A stretch of 6,268 bases of DNA from Pseudomonadota bacterium (GCA_030673345.1 DAOVJH010000090.1:1-6268); one strand, 5' to 3'; numbered from the stretch's first letter, positions 1 to 6,268 are shown. Notes: generated by a model from the letters alone, not told the origin. Made by a program: numbers and translations.

Positions 1-9
1 AAGTTTTAA

Positions 10-1029
<1,020 letters not shown>

Positions 1030-1030
1030 A

Positions 1031-1136
1031 GATCTTTTGTCCGGGAGCGGCGTTGCAGCCCGAATTTAAAATACTCACGTACTTAGTGTACGCTCCGTTT
1101 TTAAATTCGAACCGCGCCTTGCTCGCGAACAAAATC
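1031..1136. repeat. Nested imperfect palindromic element between gap and pgk
   Basis: The element begins one base after the gap stop codon and folds back on itself at three levels. The outer imperfect arms are about 1031-1060 and 1110-1136 (GATCTTTTGTCCGGGAGC against GCTCGCGAACAAAATC). A perfect 11-bp middle arm is CGAATTTAAAA (1061-1071) with TTTTAAATTCG (1099-1109). An inner arm is CGTAC (1078-1082) with GTACG (1088-1092) around TTAGT. The interior phrase ACTCACGTAC...GTACGCTCCGT resembles an intergenic repeat I believe recurs in several gammaproteobacterial genomes, but I cannot verify that here. As RNA it would form a long hairpin at the 3' end of the gap message. It has no T-tract, so it is not a classic terminator; mRNA protection or a mobile palindromic repeat are both possible. 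Confidence 0.7.
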
Positions 1137-1150
1137 TCTTCACTTGATCT

Positions 1151-1196
1151 CTTGTAGGAGCGGATTTTTTTACATTCCGCGATTTTTTTCCTGCAG
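1151..1196 (+). repeat. REP-like hairpin element, copy 1 (GTAG-headed)
   Basis: TTGTAGGAGCGGA (1152-1164) is followed, after a T-rich loop, by ATTCCGCGAT (1174-1183). The stem is GCGGA (1160-1164) with TCCGC (1176-1180). The same head and tail occur at 5638-5676, so this is a dispersed repeat. The GTAG head ahead of a short imperfect GC stem is the hallmark of REP sequences handled by RAYT transposases (established for Pseudomonas and other gammaproteobacteria). The loop here is longer and T-rich, so this copy looks partly decayed. No RAYT gene is in the window. Confidence 0.65.
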
Positions 1197-1221
1197 AGGA
1201 TGTCGTGATTTAGATGATAAT

Positions 1222-1247
1222 CAGCCCGGTTAAATTTAACCGGGCTG
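1222..1247 (+). terminator. 26-bp perfect palindrome, possible gap terminator
   Basis: The sequence from 1222 to 1247 equals its own reverse complement; its left half is CAGCCCGGTTAAA. As RNA it gives an 11-bp GC-rich stem closed by an AAUU tetraloop, lying about 190 bases past the gap stop. The following GGTGTCTTTAAAA has only a weak T-run, so termination may be partial. A perfect symmetric palindrome could also be a protein binding site. I favour a gap terminator or attenuator from its position between two genes. Confidence 0.55.
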
Positions 1248-1273
1248 GTGTCTTTAAAAGTAAAGCAAGTATT

Positions 1274-1325
1274 GTTTGTTAAATTCCAGGTCTTCAGAGG
1301 CCGGGGTAATAATTATTTAACAAAC
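1274..1325. promoter_or_regulatory. Spaced 11-bp inverted repeat upstream of pgk
   Basis: GTTTGTTAAAT (1274-1284) is the exact reverse complement of ATTTAACAAAC (1315-1325), with a 30-base spacer that contains TAATAATT (1307-1314), a plausible -10-like stretch. The right arm ends 43 bases before the pgk ATG. It could be a paired operator or a 5'-leader hairpin controlling pgk-pyk-fba. I see no convincing -35 at proper spacing, so the exact promoter is unassigned. An arm match this long is unlikely by chance, but the region is AT-rich. Confidence 0.4.
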
Positions 1326-1356
1326 TGTATTTTTAATATTAAGAAATAAAATTTTT

Positions 1357-1360
1357 GGAG
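1357..1360 (+). promoter_or_regulatory. Ribosome binding site that decides the pgk start
   Basis: GGAG at 1357-1360 is 8 bases before ATG 1369 and 5 bases before an adjacent in-frame GTG at 1366. The spacing and the protein alignment ([11 protein letters not shown] against the MSVIKMTDLDL form of E. coli) both favour the ATG at 1369. Confidence 0.75.
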
Positions 1361-1368
1361 TTTTAGTG

Positions 1369-2553
1369 ATGGCTTTCATCAAACTGACTGATTTAGATCT
1401 AGCTGGTAAGCGCGTTTTGATCCGTGCTGACCTTAACGTGCCTGTAAAAGATGGCAAGGTAACTTCGGATGCGCGTATTACTGCATCGATGCCTACAGTA
1501 GAGCACTGCATGAAAGCAGGTGCATCTGTCATGGTTATGTCTCACCGCGGCCGTCCTGAAGAAGGTAAGGTTGATGATGAAAACTCGATGGCGCCTATCG
1601 CTGAAGTGATGTCTGAAAAATTGGGTACGGATGTACGCCTGGTTAAAGATTATTTAGATAACGCGCCAGCAGTTGCTGCAGGTGAGTGTGTATTACTGGA
1701 AAATGTTCGTTTTAATGCGGGCGAGAAGAAAGACGATGAAGCCTTATCGAAAAAGTATGCTTCATTATGTGATGTGTTTGTTATGGATGCATTTGGTACT
1801 GCGCATCGTGCACAGGCTTCAACGCATGGTGCGGGTAAATTTGCGCCGGTTGCATGTGCAGGTATCCTGCTTTCTGGTGAATTAGACAGTCTTGCTAAAG
1901 CTTTAGCTGAACCTGCTCGCCCGATGGTAGCGATCGTTGGTGGTTCAAAAGTATCGACGAAATTAACGGTGCTTGAAGCATTGTCTGAAAAAGTTGACCA
2001 GTTAGTTGTTGGCGGTGGTATCGCGAATACGTTTTTGGCAGCGATGGGACATAACGTTGGTAAATCTTTGTACGAAGCAGATTTAGTTGATACGGCTAAA
2101 GCTTTGATAGAAAAGATGAATGCACGCGGCGCGAGTATTCCAATTGCGACAGACATTGTTTGTGCGAAAGAATTTGCTGAAGATGCAGAGGCAACTTTGA
2201 AATCTGCTGATGAGTGTACTGATGATGACATGATCTTTGATATCGGTCCTGAGTCAGCAAAAGTATTAGCGGGCATCATCGAGAAAGCGGGCACTATTAT
2301 CTGGAACGGCCCTGTCGGTGTATTTGAGTTTGATCAGTTCGGTGAAGGCACTAAAACCGTTTCGATGGCAATTGCCAACTCTCCAGGGTTTAGTCTTGCC
2401 GGTGGTGGCGACACTATCGCGGCGATCCAGAAATATGATATCTACGACAAGGTATCTTATATCTCAACTGCAGGTGGCGCTTTCCTTGAGTATCTTGAGG
2501 GTAAGACTTTACCCGCCGTTGCCATGCTAGAAGAATGTGCGGCAAAACAATAA
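1369..2553 (+). CDS. pgk: Phosphoglycerate kinase
   Basis: Monomeric cytoplasmic kinase transferring phosphate from 1,3-bisphosphoglycerate to ADP, giving ATP and 3-phosphoglycerate; reversible. It has 394 residues, normal for bacterial Pgk, and aligns end to end with the E. coli type. The N-terminal domain holds the substrate site: [12 protein letters not shown] (19-30) with Asp21 and Asn23, Arg36, the SHRGRP block (58-63), [13 protein letters not shown] (111-123) and [12 protein letters not shown] (140-151). The C-terminal nucleotide domain shows GGSKVSTKL (191-199), [10 protein letters not shown] (213-222), NGPVGVFE (313-320) and GGGDT (345-349). An in-frame GTG at 1366 would add one residue but fits the ribosome site less well. 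It follows gap after a 339-base spacer holding a possible terminator, so it likely has its own promoter. It precedes pyk by 66 bases with no terminator between. Confidence 0.98.
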   Translation: MAFIKLTDLDLAGKRVLIRADLNVPVKDGKVTSDARITASMPTVEHCMKAGASVMVMSHRGRPEEGKVDDENSMAPIAEVMSEKLGTDVRLVKDYLDNAPAVAAGECVLLENVRFNAGEKKDDEALSKKYASLCDVFVMDAFGTAHRAQASTHGAGKFAPVACAGILLSGELDSLAKALAEPARPMVAIVGGSKVSTKLTVLEALSEKVDQLVVGGGIANTFLAAMGHNVGKSLYEADLVDTAKALIEKMNARGASIPIATDIVCAKEFAEDAEATLKSADECTDDDMIFDIGPESAKVLAGIIEKAGTIIWNGPVGVFEFDQFGEGTKTVSMAIANSPGFSLAGGGDTIAAIQKYDIYDKVSYISTAGGAFLEYLEGKTLPAVAMLEECAAKQ

Positions 2554-2596
2554 TATTTAGAGTTTCGGTGCTTAGAAGTAAGACCCGTAATTCACT

Positions 2597-2602
2597 AAGA
2601 GG
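2597..2602 (+). promoter_or_regulatory. Distant Shine-Dalgarno-like AAGAGG ahead of pyk
   Basis: The only purine-rich SD-like motif before pyk is AAGAGG, which ends 17 bases before ATG 2620; typical spacing is 5-9. An in-frame TAA at 2596-2598 and the lack of any ATG, GTG or TTG between it and 2620 rule out an earlier conventional start. Translation initiation of pyk therefore looks weak or relies on the A-rich leader. Confidence 0.5.
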
Positions 2603-2619
2603 TTAGAAACAAAACATCA

Positions 2620-4041
2620 ATGCGCAGAACTAAGATTGTTGCGACGTTAGGGCCGGGCTCCAGTTCATCTGAGGTAATTCTTGAGATGATCAGGGCGGGT
2701 GTTGATGTATTTCGTCTGAACTTTTCACATGGCTCTCATGAAGAGCAGAAGCATCGCGTTGATCTGATCCGTGTGTGCAGTGAGAGCACGGGACGTATCG
2801 TTGGTATTCTGGCTGATCTTCAGGGGCCGAAGATACGCACTCATAAGTTTAAAGATGGTGTGGTCCAGTTAATAAAGGGTGAAACTTTTATCCTGGATGC
2901 GGCACTGGGTAAGGATGAAGGTACGCAGGAGCGTGTCGGGCTTGCTTATAAAAACCTGCCGAAAGATGTGAAGCCGGGTGATGTACTACTGCTCGATGAT
3001 GGCCGTGTTGAGCTCGAAGTGAGTGAGGTGACCGGTAACGAAGTGCGCTGCATCGTTGTTTACACCTGCGAGTTATCTAACAATAAAGGCATTAATTTAA
3101 AAGGCGGTGGCCTGTCAGCGCCAGCATTAACTGACAAAGATAAGGAAGATCTGAAAGCGGCTGTTGCTATGGATGTGGACTACGTCGCTTTATCTTTTGC
3201 CAGAACAGCGGCGGATGTAGAGCAGTGCCGTGAACTGGTTAGGGCTGAGGGGAGTGATGCCGGTATCGTTACCAAGGTGGAACGTGCCGAAGCGATAGAA
3301 AACATCGATGAGATCGTCGAAGCTTCTGACGTCATCATGGTGGCACGTGGCGACCTGGGTGTTGAGATGGGTGATGCAGAATTGCCAGCACTACAGAAAA
3401 GTTTGATCAAAAATGCTCGTAGTAAGAACAAGGTCGTTATTACTGCGACGCAGATGATGGAGTCGATGATCGACAATCCGATTCCGACACGTGCGGAAGT
3501 GTTCGATGTGGCTAACTCGGTTCTCGATGGCACCGATGCGGTAATGCTGTCAGGTGAGACGGCGGTGGGTAGGTACCCTGCTAAAACCGTAGAGGCGATG
3601 GGTCGCATCTGTGAACATGCTGAAAAGCAGCGCGTAGCAATGACGTCAGATCATCGTGTTGACCTTGTTTTTGGTAAGGTTGATGAAGCCATCGCTATGG
3701 CTACAATGTACACCGCGAACCATCTTAAGATGAATGCGATTGCGTCGATGACAGAATCAGGTGCAACCGTGTTATGGATGTCACGCATAAGTTCGGGTAT
3801 TCCAATTTATGCATTGACCCCGCGTTTGAGAACATTGAGTCGAGTGACTCTTTATAGAGGTGTTTATCCTGTACGTGCAGATTTCACAAAACTGGCACCT
3901 ATGGATGTAACGCTTGGCGTGGTCGATCTGCTGAAGAGCAAAAATATCGTCGAGACCGGTGATCGTATCGTGCTCACACGAGGAGATATGCTGGGAGACG
4001 AGGGTGGCAGTAACATAATGAAGATCGTAAGTGTTCATTAG
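2620..4041 (+). CDS. pyk: Pyruvate kinase (PykA-like, predicted K+-independent)
   Basis: Converts PEP and ADP to pyruvate and ATP, the last and effectively irreversible step of glycolysis; cytoplasmic, normally tetrameric. The 473 residues fit a bacterial enzyme without the extra C-terminal phosphohistidine domain of some Gram-positive forms. Seen in order: FRLNFSHGS (31-39) with Arg32, Asn34 and Ser36; ADLQGPKIRT (65-74); the B-domain lid (about 75-165) with LLLDDGRVEL; VTKVERAEA (217-225) with catalytic Lys219 and metal ligand Glu221; VARGDLGVEMG (241-251) with Asp245; ITATQMMESM (274-283); RAEVFDVANSVLDG (291-304). Closest by memory to E. coli PykA. LQGPK, with Lys71 in place of the Glu of K+-dependent enzymes, is the known K+-independent signature, though Thr74 is of the dependent type. 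Codon use includes more AGG and GGG than gap or fba, suggesting lower expression. The start ATG lacks a well-spaced ribosome site. Confidence 0.97.
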   Translation: MRRTKIVATLGPGSSSSEVILEMIRAGVDVFRLNFSHGSHEEQKHRVDLIRVCSESTGRIVGILADLQGPKIRTHKFKDGVVQLIKGETFILDAALGKDEGTQERVGLAYKNLPKDVKPGDVLLLDDGRVELEVSEVTGNEVRCIVVYTCELSNNKGINLKGGGLSAPALTDKDKEDLKAAVAMDVDYVALSFARTAADVEQCRELVRAEGSDAGIVTKVERAEAIENIDEIVEASDVIMVARGDLGVEMGDAELPALQKSLIKNARSKNKVVITATQMMESMIDNPIPTRAEVFDVANSVLDGTDAVMLSGETAVGRYPAKTVEAMGRICEHAEKQRVAMTSDHRVDLVFGKVDEAIAMATMYTANHLKMNAIASMTESGATVLWMSRISSGIPIYALTPRLRTLSRVTLYRGVYPVRADFTKLAPMDVTLGVVDLLKSKNIVETGDRIVLTRGDMLGDEGGSNIMKIVSVH

Positions 4042-4111
4042 TTTTTAAACGTTACATCGAACAAAGAATTTTTAATTTCAAAAATAGTTAATATTTTATA
4101 GGAGAGCTGAA

Positions 4112-5149
4112 ATGGCTTTAATTTCACTGAGACAACTACTGGACCATGCTGCTGAAAACGGTTACGGCATGCCAGCATTTAACGTTAATAATATGGAGCA
4201 GGTGCATGCCATCATGCAGGCTGCTGACGAAACTAACAGTCCTGTTATCATGCAGGGTTCTGCCGGTGCGCGTTCTTATGCAGGCGAACCATTCCTGCGC
4301 CACCTGATCTCTGCTGCGATCGAAATGTATCCGCATATTCCTGTAGTAATGCATCAGGATCACGGTTCTGAACCTGCAGTTTGTCTGCGTTCTATACAGT
4401 CTGGTTTTAGTTCTGTAATGATGGATGGTTCATTAGAAGCAGATATGAAGACACCATCTTCTTTTGAATATAACGTTAACGTTACCAAAGAAGTTGTGAA
4501 AATGGCTCATGCTGGTGGTGTGTCTGTTGAAGGTGAATTAGGATGTCTGGGTTCATTAGAAACTGGTGAGATGGGCGAAGAGGATGGTCACGGTGCTGAA
4601 GGCAAGTTAGACCTTGATATGCTGTTAACTTCTGTTGACGAAGCAGCTGATTTTGTTGAGCAGACAAATGTTGATGCATTAGCTATCGCTATCGGTACTT
4701 CACACGGTGCTTACAAATTTACTCAGGAGCCTACAGGCGAAATCCTGCGTATCGACCGCATCAAAGAGATTCACGCAAAACTGCCTAACACGCATTTAGT
4801 TATGCATGGTTCTTCATCAGTGCCACAAGAATGGTTGAAGACCATCAATAGTTACGGTGGTGATATGGGTCAGACTTACGGTGTACCTGTTGAAGAAATT
4901 CAAGAAGGTATCAAGAACGGTGTTGCTAAAGTTAACATCGATACTGATCTGCGTATGGCATCAACCGGTTCTATCCGTAAGCACTTGTCTGAAAATACAT
5001 CAAACTTTGATCCACGTAAATTCCTTAAGGAATCTACAGCTGCGATGAAAGATATCTGTAAAGCACGTTTTGAATCATTCGGTTCAGCCGGTAATGCTTC
5101 TAAGGTTGTACCGATTTCTCTTGAGAAGATGATCGATTTTTATAAATAA
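4112..5149 (+). CDS. fba: Class II fructose-1,6-bisphosphate aldolase, Calvin-cycle subtype
   Basis: Zinc-dependent aldolase interconverting fructose-1,6-bisphosphate with dihydroxyacetone phosphate and glyceraldehyde-3-phosphate; enzymes of this subtype often also act on sedoheptulose-1,7-bisphosphate (family knowledge). Its 345 residues match the CbbA-like type B group rather than the longer E. coli FbaA. Motifs: [10 protein letters not shown] (21-30); [10 protein letters not shown] (79-88) with catalytic Asp83 and zinc ligand His84; SVMMDGS (101-107); [12 protein letters not shown] (139-150); [10 protein letters not shown] (194-203) with zinc ligand His198; [10 protein letters not shown] (229-238) with zinc ligand His232; [12 protein letters not shown] (273-284), which binds phosphate. 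AGGAG at 4100-4104 lies 7 bases before the ATG, a strong site. It sits 70 bases after pyk in an AT-rich gap, so it is probably co-transcribed with pgk and pyk, and it is followed by a strong terminator that closes the cluster. Confidence 0.97.
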   Translation: MALISLRQLLDHAAENGYGMPAFNVNNMEQVHAIMQAADETNSPVIMQGSAGARSYAGEPFLRHLISAAIEMYPHIPVVMHQDHGSEPAVCLRSIQSGFSSVMMDGSLEADMKTPSSFEYNVNVTKEVVKMAHAGGVSVEGELGCLGSLETGEMGEEDGHGAEGKLDLDMLLTSVDEAADFVEQTNVDALAIAIGTSHGAYKFTQEPTGEILRIDRIKEIHAKLPNTHLVMHGSSSVPQEWLKTINSYGGDMGQTYGVPVEEIQEGIKNGVAKVNIDTDLRMASTGSIRKHLSENTSNFDPRKFLKESTAAMKDICKARFESFGSAGNASKVVPISLEKMIDFYK

Positions 5150-5170
5150 TTCAGGTCGTAAAATCGTATT

Positions 5171-5197
5171 AAAAAGGGGTCTTCGGACCCCTTTTTT
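5171..5197 (+). terminator. Strong intrinsic terminator after fba (UUCG tetraloop)
   Basis: The 11-bp stem AAAAAGGGGTC (5171-5181) pairs with GACCCCTTTTT (5186-5196) around a C(UUCG)G tetraloop, the exceptionally stable type, and is followed by a T-run to 5197. The A-run on the left makes it able to work on the opposite strand as well. It ends the pgk-pyk-fba transcript 22 bases after the fba stop. Confidence 0.95.
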
Positions 5198-5231
5198 GTA
5201 AAAGTTAATTTTAAAAAGAACGAGGTATAGT

Positions 5232-5558
5232 ATGTCTGGATTAGAGATCGAAGATCAGATCGTAGGTGATGGTGATGAAGCGGTTGCAGGGCAAACCGTA
5301 GAGGTGCATTACACTGGTTGGTTAACCGATGGTACTAAGTTTGATTCAAGCCATGACCGCAATGAGACATTCAGTTTTAAACTGGGTGGTGGTCAGGTCA
5401 TCGCGGGTTGGGATCAGGGTGTTGCAGGTATGAATATCGGCGGTGCGCGTAAACTGACTATTCCGCCTGAGATGGGTTATGGCGAACGTGGTGCCGGTGG
5501 TGTTATTCCACCGAATGCAACGTTGGTGTTTAAGGTTGAGCTGATCGGATTGAGTTAG
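5232..5558 (+). CDS. FKBP-type peptidyl-prolyl cis-trans isomerase (single domain)
   Basis: Catalyses cis-trans isomerisation of Xaa-Pro bonds, assisting protein folding. It is a single 108-residue FKBP domain with no signal peptide or extension, so cytoplasmic, and its length and layout match human FKBP12. The pocket residues of FKBP12 are kept: Tyr27 (HYTGWL), Phe37 and Asp38 (KFDSS), Val56 and Ile57 (GQVIAGW), Trp60, Tyr83 (MGYGERG), Ile92 ([10 protein letters not shown], 91-100) and Phe100. It is therefore expected to be active and sensitive to FK506-type ligands (inference from residues). The ATG follows a GAGG motif at 5222-5225. It lies downstream of the fba terminator and has its own terminator, so it is probably a separate monocistronic unit; a precise promoter was not found in the 34-base AT-rich gap. 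Confidence 0.96.
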   Translation: MSGLEIEDQIVGDGDEAVAGQTVEVHYTGWLTDGTKFDSSHDRNETFSFKLGGGQVIAGWDQGVAGMNIGGARKLTIPPEMGYGERGAGGVIPPNATLVFKVELIGLS

Positions 5559-5591
5559 TCTTTTTCGGCTTTATTGGTCGTTGAATTTAAG

Positions 5592-5623
5592 AGCCGGGCT
5601 GACAATGTCACCCCGGCTTTTTT
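5592..5623 (+). terminator. Intrinsic terminator after the FKBP gene
   Basis: AGCCGGG (5592-5598) pairs with CCCGGCT (5612-5618), with an inner TGAC/GTCA extension across a single C-C mismatch and an AAT loop, then a run of Ts to 5623. It lies 34 bases after the FKBP stop. Confidence 0.9.
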
Positions 5624-5637
5624 ATTGGTCTGTTTAC

Positions 5638-5676
5638 TTGTAGGAGCGGAACTTTATTCCGCGATCTTGTTGCAGG
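5638..5676 (+). repeat. REP-like hairpin element, copy 2 (GTAG-headed)
   Basis: TTGTAGGAGCGGAA (5638-5651) and ATTCCGCGAT (5656-5665) enclose a short loop. The stem is GCGGAA (5646-5651) with TTCCGC (5657-5662), a perfect 6-bp arm, so this copy is better preserved than the one at 1151-1196. Both copies continue into a pyrimidine-rich stretch with TGCAG. It lies directly after the FKBP terminator, a typical REP location at the 3' end of a gene. Confidence 0.7.
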
Positions 5677-5742
5677 TTTAGCTGGGACTGTTTGAGTTAG
5701 GGATCGGTTGAGCAATATTTACGTTTGGTTTTTCGTTAGGCC

Positions 5743-5829
5743 TTGCGGTATTCGCACCGCGGGCGAGGCACTTTTTTGCTACAGCCCAAAAAAGTACCCA
5801 AAAAAGGCCGTCGCTACGCGGGGCGCCCC
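5743..5829 (+). repeat. Left arm of a perfect 87-bp inverted repeat
   Basis: This arm is the exact reverse complement of 6182-6268 over all 87 bases. It contains a small GCGGT/ACCGC hairpin (5745-5760), an 8-bp CTTTTTTG/CAAAAAAG inverted pair (5771-5794), two tandem CCCAAAAAAG blocks (5785-5794 and 5797-5806), and ends in the 10-bp palindrome GGGGCGCCCC (5820-5829). An open frame from TTG 5743 runs through it but is not supported as a gene. The true outer end may lie further left, because the matching right side is cut by the window edge. Confidence 0.95.
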
Positions 5830-5847
5830 GTAGAAAGCACGGGGTTC

Positions 5848-5945
5848 CCATTGATATGCTACCGGCATCATGCTGTGAAAAAACTCGCAAAGAACGCTCA
5901 GACAGTTTTCACAGAAAGCTCATGATACCGGTAGCATATCAATGG
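5848..5945 (+). repeat. Bulged hairpin H1 inside the left arm
   Basis: The 25-base outer arms 5848-5872 and 5921-5945 pair at 24 of 25 positions (C5866-A5927 is the mismatch). A 6-base bulge (AAAGCT, 5915-5920) separates them on the 3' side from a perfect 9-bp inner stem CTGTGAAAA/TTTTCACAG (5873-5881 and 5906-5914). The 24-base loop (5882-5905) is nearly identical, in reverse complement, to the loop of the hairpin at 6067-6165. GGGGTTCCCATT (5841-5852) runs into the stem and recurs in reverse complement at 6161-6172. The size and layout do not match a terminator. Confidence 0.85.
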
Positions 5946-6066
5946 CTTGGCTAATGCGAAGAAAGGTCAAAAACAAAAAACTAAAAGCAAAACCACTGTA
6001 ACTGGAAAGCACAATACTTAATATAGACACTGTTCTTGACTTTGACTTTCAGTCCACTTTAGCAAG
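5946..6066. other. Gene-free centre of the inverted structure
   Basis: No ORF of note. The left half is A-rich on the + strand (GAAAGGTCAAAAACAAAAAA from about 5961) and the right half T-rich, with a tandem TTGACT TTGACT at 6036-6047. Read in reverse complement the right half gives GAAAGTCAAAGTCAAG, so the halves look like diverged inverted tails of the two repeat units (GGCTTGGCTAA at 5945-5955 against GGCTTGCTAA in reverse complement at the other side). The middle (about 6000-6030) shows no symmetry and may be the junction between the units. Confidence 0.5.
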
Positions 6067-6165
6067 CCATTTAGGCGGTGGCGTTATCATGGGCTTTCTG
6101 TGCCAGCATGTCTGAGCGTTTTTTGCGAGTTCTGGTGCAGCATGATAACGCCACCACCTAAATGG
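6067..6165 (-). repeat. Bulged hairpin H2 inside the right arm
   Basis: It has the same architecture as the hairpin at 5848-5945 but in inverted orientation. The 25-base outer arms 6067-6091 and 6141-6165 pair at 24 of 25 positions (C6076-A6156 mismatch). A 6-base GGCTTT bulge (6092-6097) lies on one side. The 9-bp inner stem CTGTGCCAG/CTGGTGCAG (6098-6106 and 6132-6140) contains two G-T pairs. The loop core 6109-6131 differs from the H1 loop by one base in 23. The middle 13 bases of the outer arm are unlike those of H1, yet remain self-complementary. Confidence 0.85.
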
Positions 6166-6181
6166 GAACCCCTGTTTTTTA

Positions 6182-6268
6182 GGGGCGCCCCGCGTAGCGA
6201 CGGCCTTTTTTGGGTACTTTTTTGGGCTGTAGCAAAAAAGTGCCTCGCCCGCGGTGCGAATACCGCAA
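6182..6268 (-). repeat. Right arm of the perfect 87-bp inverted repeat (reaches the window edge)
   Basis: Exact reverse complement of 5743-5829, starting with the GGGGCGCCCC palindrome (6182-6191) and running to the last base of the window. In this arm's own 5'-3' direction (minus strand) the frame that is open in the left copy hits a TAA immediately after the arm, so the arms are not conserved for coding. The repeat may continue beyond the window. Confidence 0.95.

Noticed and set aside
1650..2294. A 214-codon antisense open frame opposite pgk
   Set aside because: It is the mirror of a conserved enzyme gene in biased codons; no ribosome site and no plausible protein features.
3180..3608. 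A 142-codon antisense open frame opposite pyk
   Set aside because: Lies entirely across highly conserved pyruvate kinase codons and looks like a low-complexity shadow translation.
5226..5231. TATAGT as a -10 box for the FKBP gene
   Set aside because: It abuts the ATG, so transcription would start inside the coding region past the start codon and leave out the ribosome site.
5678..5890. A 70-codon open frame on the - strand overlapping the left arm
   Set aside because: It crosses the arm and half of a hairpin, shows no recognisable domain, and its sequence is explained by the structured repeat.
5743..5925. A 60-codon open frame on the + strand from a TTG through the left arm and hairpin H1
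   Set aside because: No ribosome site, it begins at the first base of the repeat arm, and in the other copy the same frame stops right after the arm. The codons follow the A-tracts and palindromes of the repeat.
5848..6165. Integron attC sites or a retron msr-msd
   Set aside because: No attC-type R boxes, integrase, cassette gene or reverse transcriptase is visible, and the conserved loop with variable stem does not match either layout as I know it.
5743..6268. CRISPR array
   Set aside because: The repeats are two inverted copies with large hairpins, not short regularly spaced direct repeats with spacers.

Overview
The window looks like a chromosomal segment of a gammaproteobacterium of moderate GC. 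The evidence is the set of close matches to the proteobacterial forms of the enzymes: Pgk and Pyk resemble the E. coli Pgk and PykA proteins, and the aldolase is the Calvin-cycle-type class II enzyme. The gene order gap-pgk-pyk-fba is one I associate with gammaproteobacteria such as Legionella, Coxiella and methylotrophic or sulfur-oxidising lineages. That lineage placement is from memory and is not proven here.

Layout. Positions 28-5149 hold four co-directional central-carbon genes: gap (GAPDH), pgk (phosphoglycerate kinase), pyk (pyruvate kinase) and fba (class II fructose-bisphosphate aldolase). A strong UUCG-capped terminator follows at 5171-5197. A small FKBP-type peptidyl-prolyl isomerase (5232-5558) comes next with its own terminator. 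The gap-pgk spacer (1030-1368) is unusually busy. It holds a nested imperfect palindrome of about 105 bp, a GTAG-headed REP-like hairpin, a 26-bp perfect palindrome that may terminate the gap transcript, and an 11-bp inverted repeat just ahead of pgk. The pgk-pyk and pyk-fba spacers are 66 and 70 bp with no terminator, so these three genes are probably one transcript.

The last 700 bases carry no convincing gene. They contain a second REP-like hairpin (5638-5676) and then a large inverted structure from 5743 to the window edge. Two identical 87-bp arms face each other. Just inside each arm sits a large bulged hairpin, and the two hairpins are inverted relatives of each other. Their loops are nearly identical, while the 13-bp core of the outer stem differs between copies and stays self-complementary. 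This pair of structured repeat units is the least ordinary thing in the window and may be a non-autonomous mobile or structured-RNA/DNA element.

Together the enzymes cover aldol cleavage or condensation of fructose-1,6-bisphosphate, the two-step oxidation of GAP to 3-phosphoglycerate with ATP formation, and the final PEP to pyruvate step. Gap, Pgk and Fba are reversible and could equally serve gluconeogenesis or a Calvin-type cycle. Pyk commits flux to pyruvate and has visibly weaker translation signals than its neighbours.
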